Under the pieces are notes generated by a model, which saw only the letters and a list, made by a program, of their open reading frames with translations, ran no database searches and had not been told where the DNA came from. 64,000 nt of DNA from Trichostrongylus colubriformis (lineage: Eukaryota > Nematoda > Chromadorea > Rhabditida > Trichostrongylidae): contig OZ022258.1 in NCBI GenBank assembly GCA_963978905.1, positions 27,346,716-27,410,715 of the forward strand. The letters are read 5' to 3'. Positions 33,891 to 45,062 of the stretch are shown piece by piece; within the stretch, counting starts at the first letter, position 1; each line of letters starts with the position of its first letter. The position numbers were made by a program, and so were the translations under genes.

Positions 33891-34527
33891 TATTTTTCAC
33901 TAGCCTCAGAATGTAGGTCAGATAGCGTTTCATTTTCATTGTTATAGCTCGAATGCACACCTTCAAATACGCTCTGATTCTACTTATTTGAACTCATTTC
34001 CTTGTACAGTAAGCCTTGTCATGAAAATCTCCAAGTTGAAATCACAGCTGCTACTCACTGCGCTGGAATACCGCTTCTTCTTTCCTGGCCACTTCCTCGA
34101 AATGATCGCTGTTCTTGCTTTTTTGTGAGTTTTCTCTGGCACTAGAATGATCAAGTTCAGCACTTGGTTCACTTTTCCCTGGAAACTATTTCACAGTTAG
34201 AAAATTGAAACGCTTGCCCTGTTTGCACCCATTTTCAAAGATGAGAGGCACGAGAATGCGTGCTGACCGACATTTGCAAGTTCGATTAGTGTTCATGTCT
34301 CTACGTAGAAATGAGCCCAGCCGGCGAATCCGAAAAACTTGGCAATATGACTAAGTGTTGTGTTGAGTGAATTTCTCGATAAATACGACCCTACCCATGA
34401 ACCGCATCCAAAATGTGAATGCCACACTCTGGAAGAGGATCCTCCCTGAACATTCGGATTGTGAAGACTAATAACAGGAAAAAATTTGGGCGGTTTCTCA
34501 CTAAGGTTTTCACGCACTGTTGTTTGA

Positions 34528-34947
34528 AGGAATCGTCCACGGAAAATGAGTTTTTGTGTTACCCATATGTTTATGTTGTATTTGCCTAATGTTGGCCTCA
34601 TGCAAAACTTCACGCGAAAAAATGTGAATCTGGCTGAGATACAGCACCACAAAGTGCGGTTCCAGCGGGCGGGGTCTCCGTGTAAAAGCCTCGTCCCGTC
34701 TTCCGCCGCCGTTGGGAACGGAGAGTAGGACTGTTTACGTAACCTTCTGTTCCTATAATGCGTCTCCGACCACGGCGGACGCGGTGCGATTCTTTTACAC
34801 GGAGGCTCCGCCCACTGGGACTTTGTGGTGCTGTATCTCAGCCAGATTCACATTTTTTCGCGTGAAACTTTGCATGAGGCCAACATTAGGCAAATACAAC
34901 ATAAATACATGGGTAACACAAAAACTCATTTTCCGTGGACAATTCCT
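34528..34947. mobile_element. MITE, AGG...CCT / TTAA class, family E copy 1
   Basis: A 420-bp palindromic element: AGGAATCGTCCACGGAAAAT at the left and the inverted TTTTCCGTGGACAATTCCT at the right, arms about 180 bp, GC-rich centre. Flanks are TTGA (34524-34527) and TCAA (34948-34951). The sister is at 44647-45062. Confidence 0.8.
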
Positions 34948-36106
34948 TCAAAGACAGGCCGAGAAAGATCTATTATGTGCATGTGTTCACCGTGCACTGT
35001 CTACATCAAGGAACTCTCGCGTGAAAAGTGAAGTGCATTGCCCACTCGAAGGTAGTTAGTCCTTTGAATTTGATGCGTGGAGATTGACAAGTGTGTGTAA
35101 CCGTATCTATTATAATTAGTTTTTATGATAATCAACGAGGAATTGTTTTGATAAATGAACAAAAACGCTCTCTTAGTATTTGCGGGGACTTTCAAACTCT
35201 TAAGGCACCCACTGCGATGGGGCATGGGGCCTTGAAGCATTGACTGTTCACGTGATAAACAGTTCACGTGAACATTATGCGTGGTGAGAGGGCTCGAGGC
35301 TGCTTCCAGACTACAAGCAACCGTGGCACTGTGTTTCACCGTCGTATATAACTGCAGGTAACTGTTGCAGCTCCTCCACCGGAACGTGTACACAACAGCT
35401 TTTTTTGCGTGTTCGGTTTTTTTTTTGTGTCAGGTATTATTAAAGGAAAGATTGCTGGAATCAATTTGTAAATACCTCTTTACTTGCCGCTGGCTCAGCT
35501 GTCTGCTTTTTCTTCTTTTTCGACATCCAACGATAAAAAACACAGCCATAGTTGCTGAAAGGGATGCTCTATATGTCTCTTTCCTCAAATTATTACCTAT
35601 AAACAGCCAACAGAGTGCGTCTTGATGTGTGCATTAGTGCAAGTATGTGAGTTCGTTTGCCTGAAAATTCATACCTGCCGAAGTCATGCCTAAACCTCGT
35701 GTAGCAGCCGCGTCGAAAAAATCGAGTTTAGACCCTCATTCTTATTGGTGACACGGAGAGTGTGAAGAAACAATTTCAGTGAGCAATTCGTAGTATCAAC
35801 AACTGATAGCAACTGTTATGCGCTTCTGCAAGCAAGGGTCATCGAATTTGTTGCGTTCGTAGGATTTACAGTAGAGCGCTGTCATGAAGTGTTCGCATTT
35901 TCAGTGCTATGAGAAACGAATTCTGCTCGCCGCTAGCGTGGTTAAGCGATTTTAGCGCTCGCTGCGCGCGCTGGAGGGCAAAAAATCTCCGGTGGGTGGT
36001 TAATACGTGGTGCTGCAAATAACTGTAGTTAATAACTGTAGTTAAGCCTCTGACCATCATTGGCTTCGGATGATACTGAGGGATACCAAACCTAGGTATA
36101 ACACTT
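34948..36106. other. Unassigned sequence
   Basis: No recognised gene. 35900-36060 holds a GCGCTCGCTGCGCGCGCTGG-type palindrome followed by a doubled AATAACTGTAGTT. It resembles the GC-rich block at 18030-18090, so a small dispersed repeat is likely. Confidence 0.3.
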
Positions 36107-36252
36107 GATTATTCGAAATGTTCCATATCAAGGCAGTAGTCGGGGGACTGTTGGCCCAATATGAATAGAAAGTCGAAGTGATTATTCGAAATGTTCCATA
36201 TCAAGGCAGTAGTCGGGGGACTGTTGGCCCAATATGAATAGAAAGTCGAAGT
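36107..36252. repeat. Perfect 73-bp tandem duplication
   Basis: GATTATTCGAAATGTTCCAT begins at 36107 and again at 36180, and the two 73-bp units look identical, so the duplication is recent (or an assembly artefact). Confidence 0.9.
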
Positions 36253-38330
36253 GCTCAGTTTAGTGAAACAAAATGGTCAGAAATGCGGAAGTAAGAATCT
36301 CTTTCCGTCGTTGATTCAGGGGCGACAAGAAAGGGGCGATCCACGTTGTAACTGGTGGCACCTGTTGGAAAAGGTGTCTCCTCCACAACTCGGAGAACTT
36401 TCTTTCCACCGTGAATTTTGCCCCATACAGCATTTTCAGCCAACTAGCTTTCATCTGGATAACTCACTTCGAAACTTTACTACCCACAATACCCCTATCG
36501 CCCTCACGTTAAAAACTTATCGCCCACAGATCCCCTATCAGAGTCTTCAACTGTTCCAGTAACTTCATGTTCGCTTTCGCCTATCTACCCGTTGAACCCG
36601 TTACCACATTCCATCTATCCTTATTTGTACCCAATAAAACAATAGGGAGCCACTACGAATGGTTGAGTACCCAGCTCTGCACCCATGATCACTTCCCATA
36701 ACTCCCTATTTCCTATCTATGATCTCTTTCTACGGGACGGGCAAAATCCTACCATGTAACCTACTTATTTAGGCTCTACTGGAGTCCACCTACGCAATGT
36801 CATTTTGAGCATTATACACGCTGCGTACTTACTACTACTACTTGTCGATGATGCCCTAAAAAACCTTTTCAGGTCTCTGGGCTGCACTCATACCGAACAA
36901 CTCATTATTTATAAGCACTGCGTTCAGGATACGCTCCACTCAGTACATAATCTCTTTTCTAAAAACTCATCTCCTCAATCAACTCACCTCAATCGAAATG
37001 GTCCCCACATCTGAGCCGTAACTCATCTCTGACATTAACCGAACCTATATTCACGTCTTCACGTTCTTCTCGCCGCCGTGGGTAGTTGAGTGTTCGAGTG
37101 CTCTATTCACTTTTTCTTCTATGCACTAGCTATCCCACACTTAACCCGGTTTTCTTAATTTTTCAGGCTAAATGTATCAGACGTCCAACTGGGTAACCGG
37201 GCCGGTTGCTCTGAGCCTATAAGAGAGGAGGGAGATACTCTCGGCTCGCTGCGTTAGCGTAGTATCCAGCTTCCGTTTAGGGGAATTGCAATGAGTTACT
37301 CGCCATCTTTACCAACACTCAAATTCTCTGTTCATGTGCTATCTATTGCCTCTACCAATTCCTTAGCCATCTGACACCGCATGTCTTTAATTGCAGTCTA
37401 TTGCGCAGAGATGACACTTTCTTTGGCCCTCCGAAATTTTTACTTCTGTCTTTACCTTCTTGAGGATTCGGTTCAGTAACCGTCAACTCTAAGCGAAAAC
37501 CGATCTATAGACCATTCTGGAGAGCAACTGCAGATTTATGGTGAGCATCGCCCATCTAAAATACGCGCTATCCACCTGGCTAGATCTTCTCTAACTGCTT
37601 CAATGAATCGCGGTTCACCATAACTAACTTCCGACGCCTGTGTTATTGGGCTATCTTTGGAGGCTAATCGAGGTCTGGATCTGAGGAGCGCGCATTTCAG
37701 TCCAGGCCTCGTCCTGATGGGAGGAGCTAGGCTTAGTTCTTATGTGCTACATAATCTTGGCTTGCCCGACCTCTTCAAGGTACAGTCGTCTCAAAAAGAG
37801 CTAAAAATGGATTATGCGACTAGCAGAAGGGCACATACAAACAGACACACCAAACATCTGGTTTCTGTGTAGTTAATGAAAACAGTGGAGTACAACAGTG
37901 GTGGACGACTGAGAGTGACAACAACTAATTGGGGCTAATAAGTTGCTGTCACCAAACTCGTTGCACTTTCGAAGTTCACAACAGACAACAGGAAGTTGGC
38001 ACTGGGCTGAACAAGAATATGAACGGTACAGTTTGCGCTCGTTGACGGAAGGAGACACACATCACTGGTAGTTGGGGGCTGGAAGGCGGTCTCACCACGT
38101 TCTATTGCCAAAGCCTGTACACAACAGGGCGTGGTCAAACCGCTCCCAGCACCCGCTGCCAATGAGATTCAGCTGTCTCCTCCCCCTTAGCAAGCGCGGA
38201 ATGTGTGTTTAATGTGGCGGCGGGGGGGGGGGGGAATATCGGAGTGATGGCTGCTGAGAGTGGCCGTCACGAGACCATATGTACATGTGGTCAATAAAGT
38301 ACGTCAACCTCACAAAATGACTGGGATTTT
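36253..38330. other. Mostly unassigned, with single repeat units
   Basis: 37655-37770 is one diverged unit of the 19-20 kb tandem repeat (GGAGCTAGGCTTAGTTCTTA). 37890-37980 is one diverged unit of the 146-bp satellite. 38222-38234 is a G13 tract. I see no gene in the pyrimidine-rich stretch 36400-37150. Confidence 0.4.
38222..38234 (+). repeat. G13 homopolymer tract
   Basis: Thirteen consecutive G between GCGGC and AATATC. Confidence 0.95.
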
Positions 38331-38504
38331 ATGGCATTCACCATAGCTCGAATGTTAGCTGGTGAACAGGAGCTACAAATAGACGAAAATAGGCAAGGCC
38401 TTGCTGCGGGCGCACGGCTACGTCGCGACTTTGTCATTGGTTGTCTGATTTTTTCCGTTTCAGTCTCTGTCTGCTTACTCCGCATGAGAGAGGGCATGCG
38501 GTGA
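38331..38504 (+). CDS. Possible small single-pass membrane protein or exon (57 codons)
   Basis: From ATG (38331) to TGA (38504). It has a polar, slightly amphipathic N-terminus (MAFTIARMLAGEQELQIDEN), a basic patch (ARLRRD), then one strong hydrophobic segment (FVIGCLIFSVSVSVCLL, residues 34-50) and a basic tail, a topology typical of a tail-anchored or small organelle membrane protein. However, a TTTTCCGTTTCAG acceptor (ending 38463) and a CA|GTAAGT donor at 38513 lie inside the same stretch. They could define a 49-nt exon in another frame, so both readings are open. No family recognised. Confidence 0.35.
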   Translation: MAFTIARMLAGEQELQIDENRQGLAAGARLRRDFVIGCLIFSVSVSVCLLRMREGMR

Positions 38505-38640
38505 AGTCTGCAGTAAGTGTACTCCGAAGTGTTGATGGGGAAATCATCATGGGCGTTGTTTGTCAGTTGGTCCGGCCTAGGAGGTCAGAAGTAGCGCTGG
38601 TGATGTTCGGAGTGTCCCGTACTGTCTCACTAGGTAGTTC

Positions 38641-38786
38641 GTCATAACGGCATGACGAGGTGTGGGGTCGCCATAAGACCCCAAGCCGCGTTTTTTCACC
38701 ACATGTGACCTCTTCTGAAGTAGAAGCTTCATTTCAGAGAACATGTACTCGCAGATCTCAGTTTTCCCTTACCCCTACTGGTGCCT
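38641..38786. mobile_element. MITE family A, truncated right end
   Basis: The right end (CCCTACTGGTGCCT, then TCAA) and about 146 bp of body match 47030-47183. The left part is missing. Confidence 0.7.
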
Positions 38787-39499
38787 TCAAGATGAAGAAA
38801 AAAGTGCAATAAAGAAGGAAGCGTCGATAAGGGGAAACAGGTGATATCTTAGGATTCCCCATGATACCATGCAACGAGAGATGACCCAATGGCTCACCCC
38901 ATGCGGTCATCTCGTAGAGAGCCAGATGCCAGAGGGCATCATTTTTGTCATCTTCGAAGGATGTGTTTGGATTCCTCAGCACCTCAGCTCCATCATTCAA
39001 TGTGTTACCCATTCAAGGTAATCTTGAAATGTGCCTCTAATCTCGAATAAGGTCAAGTAATCAAAGAATAATTCGGCCAGAAGAGGAAATCAAAATAAAA
39101 AAGATCGCTGTTGAAGTATCACTACACCAAACACCAGGAATAGGGGAAAAAAGACAATTTTCTTTGAAACCTTGCCCCCAGGAGTTACACGAGATGCCGA
39201 TCACGAATATGGCATCCTTTTTGAGCGTTGGCGCCAACGTGGTGCAATTGCACCTCACTGGTGCAACTACTCTTTTCACTAAACTAGTTTGAAACTGTCA
39301 TATAGTGGTAATTCAGAATGCTGATCACGAACATATCACTGGTTTTCGACGCAGATGCCATCCAAACCCGTCGAAGCCAACCTAGTTCATTTGTAATCAA
39401 GTGGTGGCAATGTCGCTGAAGGGAGGGGAGGGAGGGCACTTATTTCTCTTTTCGTCTTTCACCTTGTACTGTTCTACCATTATCAATCTGCACGTTCAG

Positions 39500-39691
39500 T
39501 CGTCCATCCATCGTCGTTCAAAGCCGTTGTCTCCCCATGATCTGCCAATGGCAGTCGTCAGAAGATATGATCGCTTCGAGATGAAGATCTACGACAAGGA
39601 CGTCTTCACTAGCCTGGTGGACCGGTCAGCCATCCATCTCCCTCCTCCCGAAAATCCTTCTTCACATCTGGATCAACCATTCCCCTCCTGA
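39500..39691 (+). CDS. Terminal exon, unknown protein (63 codons)
   Basis: The acceptor CTGCACGTTCAG ends at 39499. The exon is in phase 0 and reads SSIHRRSKPLSPHDLPMAVV, then RRYDRFEMKIYDKDVFTSLV and a Pro/Ser-rich tail ending PFPS and TGA. The middle (YDRFEMKIYDKDVFTSL) looks folded and charged, as in a cytoplasmic C-terminal tail, though no family could be named. An AATAAC word follows at 39837. Upstream exons should lie in 38.8-39.4 kb or further left, but I could not define them. Confidence 0.5.
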   Translation, partial: SSIHRRSKPLSPHDLPMAVVRRYDRFEMKIYDKDVFTSLVDRSAIHLPPPENPSSHLDQPFPS

Positions 39692-39994
39692 GTTAGTTGT
39701 TTATGTAATAGTAGTATCTCTGATTTTTATAATTGGTTCTTTCTCCTCTCTTTGTATGATATGTTATTCTCGTGCTTGATGGTATTATTTGTAGTACTCA
39801 TAAAGCGGTAGTATTCTGTTGTGTTCTGTAGTGCAGCAATAACCACACATCGGTGTAACCTTGTTATCAATGGTCTTCCTCATTAAGCGGTTAGGGTACA
39901 GGCCGCTGCGGGACACGCAGGCTTGGGATGCATTTTCTAATGTGCGACAAGTACTCTCCAGGGGTGTGGGCCCCGTCTTCTACCCACATACTAC

Positions 39995-40062
39995 CGTGAT
40001 CCGGTGGCGGTCGAACCACCACCTTAGGCAGCGATTTACACCGTTAGCTGCTCCAGACACAA
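39995..40062 (-). pseudogene. tRNA-like sequence (SINE head candidate)
   Basis: On the minus strand TGGAGCAGCTAACGG resembles an A box and GGTGGTTCGACC is a good B box in a well-paired T arm (GGTGG-TTCGACC-GCCACC). The anticodon arm is unclear. It may be the head of a tRNA-derived SINE extending toward 39880. Confidence 0.4.
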
Positions 40063-41248
40063 CAAGTGGGTACAGTAGCACCCTCTATTAAAATAGCACC
40101 GCCGTAATGGCACTGAACGACGTCGCGTCAAACGGATGTCATATCCGTGATCAGCAAAGCTAGGATCAGCGAAGATTTTTTTAATCAATTCGCGGTGACC
40201 AGTGTAGTGATAAAGAAACAGTGTCAAAAGATCGCAAGTTTCTAAAAGAAGCAAATTATGAATTCGGGATATTCCAGATATGCCTCTGATGAGGCTTCTT
40301 ATACTGGCCCATGGGTCTCGTCGAAATTTCAATAAGCATATTTGCATATTTTACCTCGTACATTTCCGGGGTTCCCTAATTACTTGACCTTATTCACATT
40401 TAATGTTGATTTTGGGCAACACATGACCTCTTAATATTCGAATCTTGTTATCGTTTCTTTGCATCATAAGTGCGAAAGGTCCACATCTTGGTGCGAAACT
40501 TGTCACTCGTACCACTTTGTACCCCCAATAGTACTTATACATTGTTATTGAAACGTAGTCCATGAAAACAGCCCAAAGTTGTTGGGTCATTTACGAATAC
40601 ATGAGTGTGTTACTGGTACTCACACACTTTTTAGACTCAAAAAGAAACAATCGATGCAGAGGTAAAGCTGTCATTGCCACTGTGCTGATGAAAATAAAAA
40701 ACAGTTTTGAATTTGTTATCATTCGATTCGATGTTTTTGCTCCAAATAACCATGATAATCCCGAAAATCTTCAGTTGGGGTAAAACTGTTCGTCTTAACC
40801 GAATATTGTCAAATTTCATCGCAGTCACTGCCTATATATCGAAACTTCAGATCATTACACATCTTCAATAGGATTGAATGACAAATAGATGGCTTCCTGA
40901 GGAGAGGGTTAATGTAACGGATGTAGCATCACGAGCGTGAACATGCGAAAAGCTCCCACGCGCCATGATTGTGTAGACGGCGAGTCGTCAACGTGTTAAC
41001 GGTAGGTGATCGAGAAGGTTTCACCAAATCTTCCGCTTTCCAAATTGACAACGATGTATCCACCCTCATTGATGTTGTAGGAAGTGATACCGGGATCTAA
41101 TGGTGACAGATCGAATCAATAACGATAGATAAGGGCCAATAGAGTCACTAGCCAGTGGATAGAAATCGCGTGCTGCAATCCGCCTACGATAGCCTACAAG
41201 TGTGATGCTCCGTACCACAGTGTCAGCACATTTGGGTGCTATCGCAAT

Positions 41249-41261
41249 GGGGGGGGGGGGG
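41249..41261 (+). repeat. G13 homopolymer tract
   Basis: Thirteen consecutive G before AGGCATTTC. Confidence 0.95.
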
Positions 41262-41415
41262 AGGCATTTCACTATAGACATTATTTTTACCTGATACAAA
41301 AAGGAGAAAGAAACCCTTTCTTTTCTCCATTGAGGCTTGGGTAAAAGTATGCGCCTGAATGAGCAGATTGATCCTTCGAGGATCTCTCCAGGATGCTTAG
41401 ATATGCAACTTCTTA

Positions 41416-42290
41416 TCAGGTTGAGTCGATATGACTCGGACAAATGGTAGTGATGACTTCCAGAGATCATAACGCAGCAATGAGTTAACGATAACGAGGT
41501 ACCAATGGAATGAGTATAAAAAGCTCTTCAAAATACAGTCAAACAAACACTCCAAACCGGTTTCAGTCCGCCATCATGGCGCAAAATTTCAAGCCGTCCA
41601 GAGACCACATCCACAAAGTCATACTATTTCTATCGCTAACTGGCCAAGAAACCGGGTATCGGAAGACGCCTAGAGAAAGCTCACAAGAAGCATGCCCCCG
41701 CCAGAGGTACAGTGTTCTTGTGGCATTCGAAGTTTGCGTCGGGCGACTATTCCATCGAAGACGAAGACTGCATCTGGTGGAGCGTACACGACGTAGAGTA
41801 CTGGAAGCTGCTTGCTGAAGGTATAACAGTATCCGCCAACGTCTACATTCGTCGATTACAAGAATTGAAGGCAAATGTACAAAATTCGCAACGGCGGCGG
41901 TCACATGTCTACTTCCAGCACGAAAACGCGAGAGCACTCATGGTAAGATTGACCAAGGCCGAGCTGCTCTCGCACAGTTGTTCCGTGCCTCCACCTCCAC
42001 CGTACTCCCTAGACCTAGCCCTTTCGGACTTCCACCTTTTCTCCCACCTCCAACGCCACATGGACGGCCAAGACTTCAAAACTCGCAACGACGTCGAGGA
42101 GGCACTCGAGAAGTTCTTCGAGGTCCAGCCCCAGGCCTTCTGGAGCAAGGGTATCCTCGATCGCCTAACAGGTAGCAGAAAGTCATCGATAAAGATGGAT
42201 TATATTACAAGTGAATCCCAGTTGCCGTCATAAAAGTTGTACGATAAAGATAAAATTTTGTCAATTTGTCCGATTCATATCGACTAGTTG
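41416..42290 (+). mobile_element. mariner-like element, decayed, uninterrupted copy
   Basis: The ends TCAGGTTGAGTCGATATGAC and the inverted GTCCGATTCATATCGACTAG flank 875 bp, in the same family as 9674-11014. It provides the empty-site comparison for the MITE nested in that copy. Confidence 0.8.
41576..42214 (+). pseudogene. mariner transposase relic, D34D spacing kept
   Basis: The ATG at 41576 opens MAQNFKPSRDHIHKVILFLS. A frameshift near 41715 leads to WHSKFASGDYSIEDED, the usual linker after the DNA-binding domain. The catalytic core then shows FQHENARAL, where Glu replaces the second Asp, and YSLDLALSDFHLFSHLQ with the third Asp. There are 34 residues between the two positions, the classic mariner spacing. 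The C-terminus runs through EVQPQAFWSKGILDRL to TGA at 42214. A long first exon is intact but the Glu change and frameshift indicate a dead gene. Confidence 0.75.
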
Positions 42291-42633
42291 CCCCCTCATT
42301 TCGATAGCACCCACATTTGATTTATCATCTGACCAGCTTCTACGAGAGTATCTCGTCGGGTGTCGCCACCACTAGAGTATGTGATGAACCTTATGACTGC
42401 ATAGTTGTAATTCCGAACTCCATGGGCGATCAGAGGCTTACATTTTCTCCAGCGTTCAAATGTGAGAACGGGCCATGCGTATGCCATGACAGCTGGGACA
42501 CTGAGCGCTGGTCTTTCGAGATTGTAAAGAGGAGCCAAAGAGGCGTGGAGTGAGTACGCGGAGCAAGTGACTAGATACAGAACGATTATGCAGTCTGATA
42601 CAATTTCTCTGTAGAGCAATACCTAATAATCAT

Positions 42634-42990
42634 TCACTCCAGAACATGTTCGAAATGAGCTCCTTTTGCAGCAGTACAGGCCTTCAGCCTCTTCTCCACC
42701 GACATCACAGTGGGCCGCAGGTAGGTGACGTCAATATCGTCCCACGCCTTCTGAAGTGAAGCTTCGAGAGCGTTCAAACTTTACTGCCTTCTCGAGGAGA
42801 CCTTCTGCTGCAAGTGGCCCCAGACAGCGAAATCCGTCGGATTCAGATCGGGCGAATAAGTTGGCCAGAAGGCCTTCGTTCAGTAGCCAGGAAAGTGACT
42901 CTCGCAGAGTGCAAGTCTGGATCTCGCAGAATGAGCAGGTGCCCCGTCCTGTTGGAGCACGCATTGATCACTGACAAAACTTTCAGCAAA
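42634..42990 (-). pseudogene. maT-like transposase C-terminal half, left arm
   Basis: The minus strand reads CVLQQDGAPAHSARSRLALC (second catalytic Asp in QQDG), then FWPTYSPDLNPTDFAVWGHL (third Asp), a helix and KAWDDIDVTYLRPTVMSVEK, ending RLKACTAAKGAHFEHVLE and TGA. One in-frame stop and shifts occur between the parts. The SPDLNP-(x)-D and LRPTV-RLKAC-AKG-HFE signature is that of IS630-Tc1-mariner members of the maT/DD37-39D type. Confidence 0.75.
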
Positions 42991-43179
42991 CTTTTAACTG
43001 GTTTTCTTTTAGCTTTTAGCAAACTTTTAGCTGGTTTTCGCAATTTCAAATTCGGGAGATCATAACTTAGCTCAACCTGCATCTTTCCTCACAGAACAAG
43101 CACCATTTGATTCGCTACACTTCTGGCAATGTCATGGACATTTGCATGTCTCATTTTAATGAAGGGCTGATCGGAATGC

Positions 43180-43301
43180 GTAGGACGATATCGACGTCAC
43201 CTTCCTGCGGCCCACAGTGATGTCGCACGGTGAGAGTGGGGAAGAAAGTGAAGGCCTGTATTGTTGCAAAAGGAGCTCATTACGAACATCTTTTTGAGTG
43301 A
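43180..43301 (+). pseudogene. maT-like transposase C-terminus, right arm
   Basis: The plus strand carries a shorter inverted copy of the left-arm C-terminus: a remnant of LRPTV-type sequence, then VKACIVAKGAHYEHLFE and TGA at 43301. It is more diverged than the left arm. Confidence 0.65.
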
Positions 43302-43536
43302 CTGATTACTAGGCATTGCTCTACATGGAAGTTGTATCAGATTGTATAAGCGTTGTTTTTTGTTAAAGTTATTAGTAATAAACTACGCTATACTACGCGC
43401 AAATAATTAGGAGCCACCCTGTATTTCGCGAGTTCTGTACTGATAGATTATCCCTCAAATAGGGTTCATTAGCACATACAGGCCCGTGGCATGTGATTGC
43501 TGTAAGATAATATAAAGAAGACAATTTAGTGGTTAA

Positions 43537-44027
43537 AGGCACTTTCCGCGATTACTTTGAATGGTTTTGGAGCTGAATTATGAGATTCGAGGTGCTGAAG
43601 AATACACTGAGAGAGAAAACCGAAAGAAGCCCCCGAAAATGGCAAAAATGGGGCCTCCTGACATCTCTTGTACGAGATTACCGCGTGAAAACGAGTCTCC
43701 GTATCACTTACCCCTTGGATGGTATCATGAGGAACCTTGAGATATTACTTGTTTTCCCAAGTGAAGGTTCCATTACCTATTGAAATTTCTTCTTTATCTT
43801 ATCTTATCGCAGAATTACAGGCCCAGGTAAATGCCACGTCGGAAAATGCTTCGTCCACTGCCGGGTGGGGTCGCCAATTGGTGGGCGGGGTCCCAATTGC
43901 CTCCCGCGGGGTTTGCGCTGCCAGCAGGGCTCGTGGCGCCACCGTAAAGGTACAACCGCGACAGTTACCGGGGGTCTATCGGCTGCGGCAGGGTAAATAG
44001 CTGGTGAGATTGTCGCGGAAAGTGCCT
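43537..44027. mobile_element. MITE, AGG...CCT / TTAA class, family C
   Basis: A 491-bp element: AGGCACTTTCCGCGATTAC at the left and TTGTCGCGGAAAGTGCCT at the right. Flanks TTAA (43533-43536) and TCAA (44028-44031). The GC-rich right interior gives spurious frames on both strands. Confidence 0.8.
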
Positions 44028-44646
44028 TCAAGGAAACGTTCACATGAAGAAACAGGTGATATCTCAGGGTTGCTCATAATATTATCCCTTGGGAACTGAT
44101 TTGAAGACTCGTTTTCATGCAATTGCCTAGTACAAGACCAGATGTCAGGAGGCCTCTTCGAAAGGTATTCTTTAGCACCTCTAATTTCATGATTCAGCGC
44201 TCCAACCCATTTGAGGCAATCGCGAAATGTGCCTGCAAAGGCAGGGTCAAAGCGGTCGGATCATTCACTTCAATCTTTGGTACTGACCGGTGGATGTCTT
44301 CGGCCATGAAAGCTTACATGTCAGACATGTGAAAGCTGTTCGTCATTTCGAACAACAGGGCTTTCATACGATACGAATAAGTATCATTTCTGCTATCATA
44401 ATCACTGCTTCTCAGTCATTCCTTGACGGAGTCGACCTTAGGAGACGGGTTCACATGAGTAAAACGGCTTGGTCTGATAAAGCTGCCTCCGCTACAGTCC
44501 AGGGGGCGCCTTTCGCGGAAGATTTCGCTATACATAGGCCTCTCAGACCCGTAATTTTTCGGTGAATGCCTCCTTTTGAAATTCTCATCACCCGTATCAC
44601 TCTTATCACTGCCTTCAAGACGACCCCAACAAGCGTAGTAACTTAA

Positions 44647-45062
44647 AGGAATCGTCCACGAAAATTTGAGTTTTTATGTTGCCTATATATTTATGGAATT
44701 TGCGTAATGTGAGCCGCATGCAAAATTTTACGCGAAAAATGTGAATCCGCCTAAGATCTCACAACAAAGTCTCGGCCCGGTGGACGGGACCTCCGAGCAA
44801 GTGCCTACCCCGTCGTCCGCCGTGGTTGGAGGTGCATTGTAGAAACTGAAAATTACGTAAGCGGTCCCACTCTACGTTCCCAACCGCGGTGAACCACGGG
44901 ACGGGGCTGTTACTCAGAGACCTGCCCAGCCGGCCGAGACTGGAGCTGTATCTTGACCGAATTCTCACTTTTTCGCCTGAAGTTTTGTCTACCGCCCGTA
45001 TTAGGCAAATACAACATAATTACTAGGGAAACAAGGAACCAATTTTTCCGTGGACGATTCCT
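44647..45062. mobile_element. MITE, AGG...CCT / TTAA class, family E copy 2
   Basis: 416 bp, same architecture as 34528-34947, flanked by TTAA on both sides (44643-44646 and 45063-45066). Confidence 0.85.

Larger units (their letters stand above)
39692..41415. other. Unassigned, with a tRNA-like relic and single satellite unit
   Basis: 41060-41150 resembles one diverged 146-bp satellite unit. The rest (40080-41050) shows no gene or repeat that I recognise. The frames on the minus strand near 40036-40347 and 41066-41470 have no splice or domain support. Confidence 0.35.
42581..43421. mobile_element. Tc1/mariner (maT-like) element as a palindrome of its 3' half
   Basis: The right end is GGAGCCACCCTG followed by TA. 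The left arm is truncated and lacks the last bases. Both outer parts carry the C-terminal end of the same transposase pointing outward: minus strand in 42634-42990 and plus strand in about 43180-43301. Shared sequence includes GAGCTCCTTTTGCA and TCTGATACAA-type words in inverted orientation. The central 190 bp (43000-43170) is not clearly transposase. Confidence 0.7.
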
